From the NCBI GenBank assembly GCA_025765615.1, contig JAIVFJ010000059.1, forward strand, positions 265,673-329,672: DNA of 64,000 nt. Direction: 5' to 3'. Positions 23,549 through 34,299 of this stretch are shown piece after piece. The DNA is from Zopfochytrium polystomum. Its lineage: Eukaryota > Chytridiomycota > Chytridiomycetes > Chytridiales > Chytridiaceae. Positions within the stretch are counted from its first letter, which is position 1; each line of letters begins with the position of its first letter. The translations under genes and the position numbers were made by a program. Under the pieces are notes generated by a model, which was not told where the DNA came from, did no database searches, and was given only the letters and a program-made list of their open reading frames with translations.

Positions 23549-25438
23549 TCAAAAAAAGGATGCTTTTCCAAAAGGTTTCCTCGGTGAACGCGGTGAAAAC
23601 AGCACAAAATCGAACGTAGGGGAAACGGGAGAAGGTTGGAGGAATGCGATGGAGCGCCTTCGTTCTGGCAGGAGGGTCGCGAGCAGAGCTGGAGAGCTCG
23701 ACGGTTTGACCAAAGAGTTTCCAACTACTGGTATGTCCCTCTTTGCCTGAGTCCAAGTCCACGAGTCAAGACCGTCCAGCTCGCAGCCAAGCTCAAGTGT
23801 TCCGGCGGATGCCGCGGTCGTGGTTGTGGGCGACGTAGCCCCACGGCTTTCCAGCTGCAGTGGCGTGACTGGGTTTGAGAAGGACATCTGGTTTACAGCG
23901 TCAATTCTGAGACAGGGAGCGCTTGCTGGAGTACGACGTCTAGATGAGGAGGGAGGCATCCGCAGAGCAGGGGCCGACTTTGTCGTCTGAGCACCAGATT
24001 TACTCGAGGCGGCTGATATGAGACGGAGCAGCTCCTTGAAGGGATCAGCAGTGTCGATTTCATCCTGATCGCGGTTGCAATAATTGGAACTCGCCACCTC
24101 AACCCTGGAAACAACCGTCGACGGAGTTGCCAAGTCTGTTGTCCACAGTTCACGGAAAAAGGAGGGAGACAAAAGGCCATTCTTTACGACGATAGCGCCG
24201 GTTGGACTCCCTGCGAATTCTGAAGGGGATTCAAATTGTAACTGGGTCCTTGCATCTGCAGAGAGATGAGCGCTGCCGTCGCTTGCAATCACCGGTGCCT
24301 GGATTGAAGAACACTGGATTGGGTGGGTCCATGAGTTTGCACCGAAAGCAGGAGTGGGACAGAAGGCTTGCTCGAAATTTGCACGTAGATCTTGGAACTC
24401 CTCGTTGAAGGTGTGATCAAAGCTGACACTTCCAACCAGCACATCGTAAGCTGGATACGGCATGGCCAACGTGGACAGTTGAAAGGACGGTTCAACCGCA
24501 AGGCCGGACAAAGTACTCATCAGTTCAATTTGAGAGTTGCCCAGTTCGACATTTCGCTGGACCGAAAAACTGCTAGTCGGCGCAGCCTCCACACCAAAAG
24601 CCGTTGGAGTTTCAAAAATGCAGCTATTGGGCGAGAGTTGGTGGGAGGAATGGTCTGGTATGATGGACGGAAATCCGCTGAAGAGTTCGAGGTCAAAATC
24701 CGTTACAGCTTGTAGGTCGAATGGAAGGTCTTCAGAAATCTCCATCCCAAACTTCGCAGGAATTTCCAAGCTCTCGGCCTTGATGACAGGAGGCGTCGAG
24801 GGAGGAGACAGGTAGAATGTGAAAGCGGGAATCGGAGTAGTACCTTTTGAGTCGGTCGTTGCCTTATTTTTTGCTGCGAAATGGAGAAGGATCAGTAAAT
24901 GATGGATAAGGCAAACGAGGAACGTACCCAGGGAAGCAGGACAACGGTTCAATTTTCCATAGTGTTTAAGCACGGTCTCCATTTTCACCCCAACCTCCCT
25001 TTCGATCCTCTCCAACGCGCGAAGCCGTCGTCTTGCTTCCCCCGTCTGCTCCGCAAACCTCTTTTTCGCGTGAGGCGAATACTTGTACTCCGGATACAAG
25101 ATTTTGTACTGCTCCCGTTCCTCCTTTGCACGGTGACGGTACTGTTCCCGGACTTCCTCTGGCTCTGCGTGCCACATCTGTGCAATGGCACTGGAGAAGT
25201 CTTTGCTGCTTCTGCCGCCGATGGAAGTGCACGTTTTTGCAAGATCGCGGAGAGTTTCGACCAACTGAGGTTGATGGTCCTTGCGGTACAGCATGAATGC
25301 GTTGCAAGGACGCGGTATTTTGCAGGAAGCCTCTGCGACGGAGGAGGCATCAACAACGTCAGTGCCGGTATGGGCGGTGTCCGCAGATTTTTTGCAGCGA
25401 CTCGTTCGCCTGCCAACGGTGAGTTTTTTCTTTCCCAT
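23549..25438 (-). CDS. HMG-box transcription factor, mating-type (MATA_HMG) class
   Basis: Predicted protein of about 611 residues after removing a 54-nt intron (24927-24874, GTACGT...CGCAG), whose length is a multiple of three, so it reads open. The HMG box starts around residue 42 (KIPRPCNAFMLYRKDHQPQL) and continues through IAQMWHAEPEEVREQYRHRAKEE to LYPEYKYSPH. This is the pattern of the fungal MAT/Ste11-type box that bends DNA in the nucleus. A stretch of about 10 extra residues (LAKTCTSIGGRSS) lies between helices 1 and 2. The remaining C-terminal part is Ser/Thr/Pro-rich and probably disordered. It is convergent with the receptor gene, with 117 bp between them. It could be a sex-determination gene or an ordinary Ste11-like regulator; sequence alone does not decide. 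Confidence 0.8.
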   Translation of the reverse strand: MGKKKLTVGRRTSRCKKSADTAHTGTDVVDASSVAEASCKIPRPCNAFMLYRKDHQPQLVETLRDLAKTCTSIGGRSSKDFSSAIAQMWHAEPEEVREQYRHRAKEEREQYKILYPEYKYSPHAKKRFAEQTGEARRRLRALERIEREVGVKMETVLKHYGKLNRCPASLGTFLVCLIHHLLILLHFAAKNKATTDSKGTTPIPAFTFYLSPPSTPPVIKAESLEIPAKFGMEISEDLPFDLQAVTDFDLELFSGFPSIIPDHSSHQLSPNSCIFETPTAFGVEAAPTSSFSVQRNVELGNSQIELMSTLSGLAVEPSFQLSTLAMPYPAYDVLVGSVSFDHTFNEEFQDLRANFEQAFCPTPAFGANSWTHPIQCSSIQAPVIASDGSAHLSADARTQLQFESPSEFAGSPTGAIVVKNGLLSPSFFRELWTTDLATPSTVVSRVEVASSNYCNRDQDEIDTADPFKELLRLISAASSKSGAQTTKSAPALRMPPSSSRRRTPASAPCLRIDAVNQMSFSNPVTPLQLESRGATSPTTTTAASAGTLELGCELDGLDSWTWTQAKRDIPVVGNSLVKPSSSPALLATLLPERRRSIAFLQPSPVSPTFDFVLFSPRSPRKPFGKASFF

Positions 25439-26187
25439 TTTGAATATGGGCGCGTGTGCATGCGTGGGTAAGCGAGTTGCTTGCTTCGGGGGCCAAGGCC
25501 ACTTGAAGGAAGTTCCGTCTGCCAGCCTGGAGCCTCGCCCTTTGCAGCTGTTGCTTCGGACGAAGCACTCTGGGGTTTGGTCGGTCTTTCGGCGCTGCGA
25601 CTCGTCCGTATCGTTCTTCGCTCGGTTGCTCCTTGCTCGCTCGGTCGTGTATGGCTCTACTATAATGAATCGACGGAGTCAGAGTAAGAGTGGTGGTGGT
25701 ATAGGAGGAGCGGAGCGCGGGAGTGGGCAATGGCGCAGTTTTAATTTATACAGTAACTGACTGACGACGGGGGACGGAGAGAGCCCAATGAAGGGAGATG
25801 ACCATAGTGAGTGAGTGAGTGAGTGCTAGGGGTCCTCTCTGCCTCTCTCTGTCTCTCTCTCTCTCTTCTCCCAACAGAGTCGTTCAATGAAGGGAGGGCC
25901 TGTGCATCGCTTTGTTTCACTTGGACTCCGCTGAGGAAAGCAAATCGACCAGAAAAGTGAACAAAGAAAACAAAAAATCACGCGCCCAAGAAGGTGTGCA
26001 AGAAGAGAAAAAAAAGAGAGAGAGAGAGAGGCAGAGGACCCCTAACTATGGTCATCTCCCTTCACTGGGGGGGGGGGGGGGGGGGGGGGGGGGGCTTTGA
26101 GCGATGAGGACGACGATACTAGGGACACTTACTCACACACACTGTGCGCGCGTCATCAGTGAAAAAACAGAGGGAAAAAAAAAACTT
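25439..26187. other. Intergenic region with low-complexity tracts
   Basis: No gene seen. Contains GAGT tandem units (25807-25827), a CT-rich stretch (25838-25870), an AG-rich stretch (26008-26030) and a G run of about 28 nt (26067-26094). The segment GAAGGGAGATGACCATAG at 25792-25809 recurs inverted at 26046-26063. It should hold the promoter of the minus-strand HMG gene. Confidence 0.7.
25792..26063. repeat. Inverted 18-bp repeat flanking about 236 bp
   Basis: GAAGGGAGATGACCATAG (25792-25809) and its perfect reverse complement (26046-26063). Could be the terminal repeats of a small foldback/MITE-like insertion; no target duplication was identified. Confidence 0.5.
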
Positions 26188-28937
26188 TCATCCAGCAATC
26201 AGCTCAACCAAAATTGACACCAGCATCGACGCAGCCCACCAGGCGCCAAGAAGGAGTCCGTACTTCTTAGTCGCCTGGAAGCCGTTGGTGGGAACGTAAT
26301 ACAGGCTGAACGCCGCAGCTGCCAGCAGGGCGTAGCAAAGTATTAGGACTGACGTCTTCGTTTCAATCACAATCTCTGGGCCCGATTCAAGGATGCTTGG
26401 ATTGGTTAAAATCCAGGAAATCAAACCGGATACATTCGACGGCGGATCCGCCGGGTCCGTTGGTTTCTCCGGAGGTGGGGGCTTGACTTTCTTCGTCCTT
26501 CCCGAAAACACGAGCACCCAGACCGTCGAAATACCGAAACCGACCAGGAGATTCAGCGTTGGTGCAGCAAACGAGGCTCTCACGGCAATCGACGACAGGC
26601 CGTGCCTCGCCAACGAAACGTTTGTCATGACATCTGCCAAAAAAAGGGAGCCCGTCACAAAAAGCTTCCTTTCACTGAACCTCCTTACCTCCCAAGTTGC
26701 ACCCAAACGCAAATATGGTCAGTCCTATAAATGCTGCAGAAACACCGAGAGACATCCCAAGAGTAGCAAGCAGGGCTACCATTTCTACTGCGATCAAATA
26801 CCCCAGTGACACTGCCGTCACCAGGGAGATAATCTTGTAGTAGAAACCAATCCTCGAGCCCCGGTCCTGAATGAAGACGGAGAGATACAGCGCGCCAGCG
26901 CCGCCCAACACGCACATCAAATACGTTATAAAACTGTAGATGTGCAAGGCGATAGAGGTCACATCCAAGAAAAACAGTACAATAATAATCCGGCGACAAA
27001 GTTTTGAATGAGGAAAAGATTGCGTGGCGGGAGAACAGGAGGGGGCGCCGCTGCGTAGCCGCGTTGTGCTGGCTGTGCCACGGACAGGGCGGCAGCTGCT
27101 GCAGCTGGGCTGTCGAACGTACGGGATCCGCCATTTTCGGCGTCGAAGAGGACTGAAGCGTTGGAAGCCTGAGCATTCGAGCCGCCTCCATACCCGTCCT
27201 CGAAATCATCGCCTGGAAGGCGATCGTACGACGAGGAGGCCAGCCCTGATGGGACACTAGAGAGTGCTTTGCTGTCTTGGCCGGGTTCGTAAACGACCGG
27301 GATGGCCAATCGAACAAAAAACACAGACGGTGCGATCGCAAGAGATACGAACTTTTCCCATGAACTTCGCCGACTCCAGCCATCCCCGTCACCACTCATA
27401 GGGAGGGTGGGGAAAAGCCACTCTTGAGCGGTCGCCTCGCGAGGGTCGACACGAGAAGCTGAGGATTGCCCAAATCTCGAGGCCGCACCGCGCTCGGCGG
27501 CTTCATTGACAGCGAAAGAGGACCATACAGATCGAATCTCTCCACGGCTCAATTCGTTGGAGATAGCTCGTGTGGCTGCGGGACCATCCGTCGACCCGTA
27601 GCGAGAGGCCGACGCGGCAGCTCGAGAGGATGAGCTTTCACCCTGCAAGGCTCCATCTCGCTGTGATTCAACAGGAGGAACAAACGTTTCCACGAAAGAT
27701 TTAATGACGGCATTGGCTCTATTCGCACCGACAGGCGGATTGGCTCCGTCGTAAACTCCAAAACCGCGACCATCCGTTGCGCCGTCCCGAAACAGAGGGG
27801 GAAACCTTTCATCATCTTCAGCGGGAACATCAGAGGTTGCTCCTTCGTCACGGTGGTCGCGGCCGAAGAAGGCAGCCCCGACTGTTACCAGGAGCAAATA
27901 TCCAATGTACAGTCCCAGGAATCCTCCAGCTTCGAAGAGTTTGATGTCGTCGTCCCAGAGGATAACGACTGTGAACATCATAGACTGGAGTAATTTTCAA
28001 CATAGCGCGAAAGCTTTGGAACGTAACTTACAATGATCAAGAACACCACGTCGCGCAGGAAAGCGCGGCGTACGAATTTGAATGGTTGAAAGTAAGCAAT
28101 GACTCCTACACCAAGCGTGGCAGTGAAAAACGCAGACGAGACAAGCTCGCCAAACGCGAGGTCTGTTTGTCCTGTACGCACAGCACCAATGGCCGCGAAA
28201 ATTTCCAGCGACCCATTCCCCAGAGCGAGAAAGAATGCTGTAATTGTTGCAATCGAGAATCCAGCCTTCCGAAGCAGCCCCTTGAAGCTTGGGCCTATGA
28301 AGTGATGTTCAGCGAAATTGGATCGCAGCCAAACAATACAGACCGAAAAACTCGCTGGCAACGATGCCAGCCGTGGCAAACAGGTTCAGCAAAAAGAAGA
28401 GCTGCGCCCCAACAACAACAATGCACATAACTCGGAGTCAGAACCACACCTAGTAAAGAAGGAGGCCGAGGAAGAGAGATCGTCGACCAGCCTTACCAGA
28501 AGCGGAAACTGGATGAGCCTGCTCACAAGCGGCGCACAGACGTAGTTTTCCGCGTAATTTGCAATCGATCCAACGCCCACCCCACTGCAAGCGGTTGACT
28601 TGATAAAGGCACAAGGGTCTTTCTGCCGCCACACTTTATCGACGCAGACACTGCGTTCGATGTCCTGGTCGTCGTCATTGTCGTCATCATCCAACTTTAC
28701 CGGGGAGCCAGTTGTGGTCAGGTTGGTAGCGGCTATGGCGTGGTGGGGGAGCGACAGGCGGGTTCCAACAGTTTGAGAAGAATCTGGGGACGGTGCGGTT
28801 GCCGCTACCATCGCCGCGTGCTGTGCAAGCGGCAGAAGGGCCAGCGACGAGATTGCAACGATGACGGCGACGGCGGCGGCAAAGAAGCTGCCGCTGCGGC
28901 GGCCGAGGCGGCGGACGGGGCGAGCGCCGGTGGTCAT
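26188..28937 (-). CDS. Cation/calcium exchanger (CCX/NCKX6-like)
   Basis: Multi-exon membrane gene. The N-terminus at 28937 has a hydrophobic signal-anchor and an acidic stretch (DDDDNDDDQD). The alpha-1 repeat is near 28250-28090 (FLALGNGSLEIFAAIGAV ... ELVSSAFF). A polar loop of about 230 residues follows (27880-27250; Ser/Ala/Asp-rich, probably disordered). Further membrane helices and the alpha-2 repeat come next (FIGLTIFAFGCNLG, then after an intron DVMTNVSLARHGLSSIAVRASFAAPTLN), to the last helices near 26190. Paired alpha repeats with GNG and GN/GC-type motifs are typical of Na+(or K+)/Ca2+ exchangers of the CCX branch, which move Ca2+ across organelle membranes. In alpha-2 the usual GN-(S/A)-hydrophobic-(G/A)-D reads GCNLG|D, a small departure. 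Exact exon borders are uncertain. Confidence 0.78.
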
Positions 28938-29234
28938 TGTGAACTTTTCGCCTTTTGTTTCTTTATTCTTTTTTTTTTCCTTCTCTTTGAGGCATTGCCT
29001 TCTTTTGGGCGAAAAGTCAAGACAAACGGCTCCAAAAAAAGAAAAGCAATCGAGGTGGTCGGCTCTCTCTTTTTCTGTCCCCCTCTCTCACACTCTGTCT
29101 CTCTGTCTCTCTCTCTCTCTATACTCTCCTCTCAATCCGCACACCATCTCTCTCCAAAAAAAAAAAAACAAAAAAAAAAAAAAAAAACCTCCGTTTCCCC
29201 GCAAAGGCCAGCAAATCATTACTATCACCACCCG

Positions 29235-30640
29235 ATGACTTCCTCCGTCGGTTGCTACGATGTAGCGGCCTTGCAGACCTTCCTTGGTGCCTCTACCGTC
29301 ACGTCCGTGTCCCAGTGCATCGTGGCCTGCCCTCAATCGCCGTACGTTGGGCTGTTCGTCACGGGGGGCTCTACCGCGACCGCCTCATGCGACTGCATCT
29401 CGTCTCAGCAGCTGCCCCTGACCGTCGCTACTGGTTGCATCTCCTGCCTCGGGTCGGCTTCATGCGGTCCGTCTGCCAACCAGGTCGGTGTCTATGCCGT
29501 CTCTGGCGGTGGAGCCGTATCGACTTCGAGCGTCCTCAGTGGGAGTGTATCATCATCCACTTCACCAACCGATTCCGGCGTCAGTCTTTCAGGATCACCC
29601 TCAACCAGTAGCACGACGGGCTTGAACACCGTAAGAAGATTCCGATGTTCAAATCGTGTCGACTTACCTAACGCATGGAACGGTGATAGACAACAGAAGC
29701 CGGGACTTCATCGTCGGCTCAGCCACAAACGTCCACGACAGTGGTTGTTGTGACGACCTCGCAAACTTCTGCTGACAGTGTTAATGCCCAAGGTACGACC
29801 GCCGCCGCCGGCACCTCTTCTTTCAATAGCAAGGCCGCACCGACTGCATCCCGCCCTCCCGACAATGGCGGACCGTACGCCAACACCCCATTACCACCTC
29901 TTATCATTGGATTGATTGTTGCTATTGCCGCGGTTGTCCTTGCGTCTTTTTTGTACGCTTGGATTTTTGTTGTCCACCCGCGTCGAAGAGCAGAGAGAGA
30001 GAAAGCCGAGGAACTAAATCAGAACTGGGCAATCAGTGGAGCATCGGCAGCACCACCAGCGCCAGTAGCTTCCCGAGCAGAAGCGGTCGCATCCACGTCG
30101 CAATCGGACGCTGATGCCGCCTCTGCCAATATCCATCGATCAGTTTCTAATGCGGCGCGTGTACAAGCCGAGCAGATGAATTCGCCAGTTCTCCGATCCT
30201 CACCTCCTATTTCTCCGACGTCCCCGTCAGCCCCTTCGTCTGTGTCTGGTCACGCTGCTGGACCTCCTCCGGTGGCTAACCCAGGATATTTGTACGACCC
30301 GGCGAGTGTCGCAGCCGCCGCTCATGCGCACGCTGCTGCAGCTGCTGCAGCGGCTGCAGCAGCGAACTACGGTTACGGGTATCCACCAACACCACCAATC
30401 AACCCTGCGGTCGACCCAGCCACGGTTGCGTACTACGCGCAAGTCTATGATCCAGCGGCGACCGCTGCTGCTGCTGCTGCGCATGCGGCTGCCTCGGCCC
30501 ATGCCGCCGCCGCCGCACATGCTGCGTCAGTTGGATACTACTCCGCCGAGGCCGCTTTTCCTGTGGCAGACCCCAACGTTGAAGCGACCCGTTCAGCGTC
30601 TGATTCTCACGTTACAACCCCAGGCGGTGTCTCAAACTAA
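29235..30640 (+). CDS. WSC-like cell-surface sensor with Ser/Thr-rich stalk and Ala-rich tail
   Basis: Exon 1 is 29235-29630. Intron 29631-29689 (59 nt, GTAAGA...TAG, branch-like CTAAC near 29668) is followed by exon 2, 29690-30640, giving about 448 residues. The first 90 residues are Cys-rich (GCYDVAALQTFLG ... CIVACPQSPYVGLFV ... CDCISSQQLPL ... CISCLGSASCG), resembling a WSC carbohydrate-binding module. A Ser/Thr-rich stalk, one transmembrane helix (LIIGLIVAIAAVVLASFLYAW) and a basic stop-transfer (HPRRRAEREK) follow. The cytoplasmic tail is long, with polyalanine and AlaHis runs. The layout matches yeast Wsc/Slg1 wall-stress sensors. No signal peptide precedes the first Cys; an upstream exon may be missing. 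It diverges from the exchanger gene with 297 bp between starts. Confidence 0.7.
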
Positions 30641-31041
30641 ATCTTCCAATTTCTTTCCGGCGGGTCGCAACTACTTCCGTGGGCTGTTCAGTGTTCGTTT
30701 GCGTTTATTTTATCCATTTTTTTTTCTGCATCCAAACAACGAATAGAAACATGATGGCCCCTTCCACGCGCGGGAGGCTTATCTGGGGATGGAGTTGGAA
30801 AATGCAATTGGCCACTATCCCATCACCACCTCCAAAAAATAAATGAAAAAATGTAGCATCACCACTGAACGCACAGGAAGATATTTTGCTGCCTTTACAG
30901 TTTTTTTTTTTAATTTTTTTTTTTAGGTCCTTTTCCTCGTCCAATGCGGTACTCATTTTTCATCTTTATTTTAAAGGCGTTGCGGCTTATACAGTGAATA
31001 TCTCAGTGATGTTTACAGTGCCGCATTCGTCCTCCTTTTCC
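30641..31041. other. Intergenic, convergent gene ends
   Basis: No gene seen. It lies between the stop of the WSC-like gene and the stop of the PP2C gene and contains A- and T-rich tracts (30710-30730, 30900-30925) that may serve as 3' end signals. AATAAA-type text is at 30838. Confidence 0.5.
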
Positions 31042-32394
31042 TCACTTCGTGTCCACAGCAACCGCGGTGTCCTCACTGGAGTCACTACCATCTCCGCCAT
31101 CATCGTCTTCACGAGACGTCGCTGGCCCCTTTTGCGCGTTCAGAGGGGGAGGGGGCATGATTCCGGCTACCTCGTCGGCCAGAAACCGATCACGAATCAT
31201 TTCGTACCATTCGTCTTGCGTTTTTTTTTTGGAGAGAATTCCGACAATGATGACTGTCATGTTATCGCAACCGTAGGCGCCGAGATCCGAGTCTGGTGCG
31301 AGGCAACGGTCCATAATGCTCTCCGCGATCTGCGGAAGAGTCTTGCGGTTCTTCGCTATTTCTGAGCGAACGTAGAAGGCAACCTCTTCATTGCTCATGC
31401 AGTCCCAAATACCTAGTGGCGGTATTAGCGCAGAACGAGGTGTCACCGAATCACGAACCATCACAAGCAAGAACGATGAATTCGTCCTCATCGTCGTTCA
31501 ATGTCATCTCCTCTATATCTGGGTTCACTGTCACAATCTGGTCTTCCGGGGCGAGGGCACTATTTTGCTTAAATTCGAAGTCTCCAACTGCGCGTGACAG
31601 TGCAAGGTTTCCTTCACAGAAAAAATCTCGTTTAAGCTTCATCGAAGCACAGGGCAGCAGTACCGTTTACGCGGCCAAATTCAACAAAGCCTCCCGCTTG
31701 TCGAATACGCGCTGATTCGCCTGGCCTTCCAATTAACAGGGCGGAGCGAGTTTCCGAACTTCGGCCAAGGCTTACCCGCGTTGACAGGTTTGTGATCGAA
31801 CGAGAGGGGAACAGCCCTTCCCTTCTTCGACAGTATGGCTCGTGAATCACCAGCGTTGCCGCAAAATATTTTTCCGTCATCGGTAATGAGGACTGTCACG
31901 GCAGTGCATCCCGAGGGGTCTCGGATATATTCGGGATCTGGATATCAGAACTTCAGTATTTGAGGAGTGCATGGTAGATACGGTACTTGTTCGTAAGTCC
32001 TGGTCAGTTGCAAGAAATCCGTTTTTGATTGCAGCTCGATAATTTCTGGCTTTAAACTCGGGGTCTGCCATAATCTTCCGGTGAAGCTCTCGACCGCTGA
32101 ACTTCGCCACACTGGAGCCACCATGCCCGTCATAAACGCCAAAGAAAGAGACAACCCTCGAATCGTTTGCATTGAAAAGCTTAGACGAAATATCGGCCTC
32201 CTCTTTCAGGAGGTCAAGGATGGTGGTATGTGCATCTTCCATTTCTGTCTGACAGGTAAATCGCCGCATGCAGCCCCGAACATGAACTTACGAATGCGCC
32301 AACCCTGCATTGAGCTGGAACCGTAGAAAACCCTTTCATCGCCACCTGTAGTAGTTCCTTTTTCTGTGATTGGTTCGGAGAGAGTTTGGCCCAT
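31042..32394 (-). CDS. PP2C-type Ser/Thr phosphatase, PTC2/PTC3-like
   Basis: Multi-exon gene. Exon 1 (32394-32292) encodes [13 protein letters not shown] ... MQGWRI, including a Gly2 that could be myristoylated. A 47-nt intron (32291-32245) joins it to [12 protein letters not shown]. Later exons carry the metal-binding and core motifs in order: [87 protein letters not shown], and [12 protein letters not shown]. All aspartates of the PP2C metal site that I can identify are present. An acidic Ser/Asp tail ends at 31042. In yeast this group dephosphorylates Hog1 and checkpoint kinases. Five or six introns interrupt it; inner borders are approximate. Confidence 0.9.
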
Positions 32395-33999
32395 GCTGGC
32401 GATTGCAGTTAGCAGATTGCATCGTAATGGTAGTTGGAATCAGTTGTTGCGCATGGCTCCGTCGATGGGTCATAGCTCCAATCCAAGGGCGCCGAGTTGA
32501 CTAAAAAACTGAGCCATCTAAACTTCGACACTTCCTTGGATCGTTGCGCCATGCAAGGTAACATCAAACCCGTCTTTTTCCAGCCACGAAAATCAGGGAT
32601 TCGGAAGGCGCAACAGACGGCCGGAAAACCGCCAGCTCTCCAGTATGTGCTTCGGATAGTCGATTATTCCTGCTTCCGCCTACTGCCGATTGAGCTCTGA
32701 TGACGACTTAACCGAGAAGTTACCCGATTCCTGTTCCGCCCAGCCACTCACAGTGCACGAGCCGTTCTGTTCCGCCAATGTCCGATCCCTGCATGCACAT
32801 CGATACATCTCCCATCCGCTCCACTCCACCCACCTTCAGGTCTGACGTTTCTATTGTTTTTTTTTTTTTTTTTTTGATTTATTTAAAAAGCTTGTTCAAC
32901 GGAGAAAGACCACCCTTCAAAAAGACAAGCCAGTGGGCGAATTTGCCCACTGAAATTTCCAGCAGGAGCAGAGCCATGAGCCCAAGAGGGGGGCAACGGA
33001 AGGCGCAGCAGCAAGGAGTAAGGAGGGGGCAGAGATGGGGCAGCCGACTCGCTCATTGCTCGATCGGGATATTACCAAATCAGCGGACGCAGGAATGATG
33101 ATGGAGAAGGACGACCACAGAAGACGAGGACGGGTTGTCACGATTTGTTTATTCAATTGGGCGAGGCGACATTGTCGGCACAGATACGGAAGTTGCCGCA
33201 GTAGTCTTCATAGTTCTTCCTCTTACCCCTTCCCTCCGCCCAGCGGTGATCTGCTCGAATTGGGCATGCGCATTGGATCGGAGTTGATTTACTGGAGTTT
33301 GCCGCTACCTTCGGTCGCTTGCTGCCGACAGGAGGCAATTACGGAGCGACCTGTTCAGTCCTTCGCATTTTCACCACATTGTCTACCGCATCCGCGCCGC
33401 TGCCGGCTGCCCTCACGGATCGTGCCCGCTGCGCTGCTGAACGCGTGCAAAAGAGCGGGTTGCGGTTGTTGATGGATTTTTCCTTGAAAATGGTGATTCA
33501 AGAGGGATCTGTGCTGGGCGGTCTTCGAGTAGGCGCTCCCTTCATTTTATTATCTCGCACTAAGTTGCTGACCAATGGTATCTGGCAGATTTGTCCCTTA
33601 TGTTGCAAACCGATGAGTAGGGTGTAGACAGATCTGTTGTGAGGGTGGTCTTATGAAGCGGCCTTGATGTGCGGGAATGACTGCGGGGACACGAAAGTGC
33701 CTGTCTCTCACCCATTTGCTGAACTGCTGGGCTGACGAAAGGGATAGTGTGACTGCAGGGAGTGCCTCTCGACTTCCACCCTATTGGGAGGAGGTCTGTC
33801 TCCATCATGAGCGAACACCCAGAGCAATTGGTGGGCACTGAAGTCTGCCTACGGTGGAGACGGGCGCATGACAACTGTTGGAACCATTCCGGTCTGCTTT
33901 GGCAAAATAACTTTGCCGACTGTAGTAGACAGAGTCAAAGACAGGCAGCAAAGGACAAAATCCAAACGAAGCAGTCATATTGAGGGGTTTCCCAATGTA
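32395..33999. other. No recognised gene
   Basis: The PP2C promoter should lie in the first few hundred bases. A T-run is at 32857-32875. Small open frames exist (for example minus strand 33338-33153 ending with an AATAAA just past the stop; plus strand 33319-33627), but none shows a domain I recognise. From about 33650 the sequence leads into the non-LTR element tail and may be its body. Confidence 0.5.
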
Positions 34000-34146
34000 G
34001 TGGAGATGCCTGATGACCCTGTAAGTCCGTAGCGCATGGGTTGGGTTTGTTGAGGTGATACGTGGACATAGTCTATTACGGTTCACTGTTGATGGCTCTT
34101 TCTCTTCCTGCCAGCCCCTCTGGGGCTGGAACAATAAAAAAAAAAA
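34000..34146 (+). mobile_element. 3' tail of a non-LTR element
   Basis: Diverged copy of 15566-15718, sharing GTGGAGATGCCTGA, AGTCTATTAC and GATGGCTCTTTCTCTTCC. It ends in an A tail (34131-34146). The 5' extent is unknown, possibly from about 33640. Confidence 0.6.
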
Positions 34147-34299
34147 ATGTCACAGAAGTTTCCCAAAACAACTAATTATTCTAGTCCCTCGTTACTATTC
34201 GTCTTGTCCTTTCTAATTCAAATAGGTTTCTCTTCGTTATTACATCATACTGAGCGCAGATCCACGTGATAGGAAATGGGATTGCATTACAGCAGCATT

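Noticed and set aside
25839..26100. Telomeric or satellite array
   Set aside because: The tracts are short, mixed (GAGT, CT, AG, G) and internal between two host genes; no telomere-type repeat is seen.
28740..29234. N-terminal extension of the WSC-like protein
   Set aside because: The open frame upstream of 29235 is antisense to the exchanger gene and then passes through poly-A and CT microsatellite sequence; it does not encode a signal peptide.
33153..33627. Small host gene on either strand
   Set aside because: Frames on both strands are short, show no domain and have no clear splice partners; the AATAAA after one stop is not enough.
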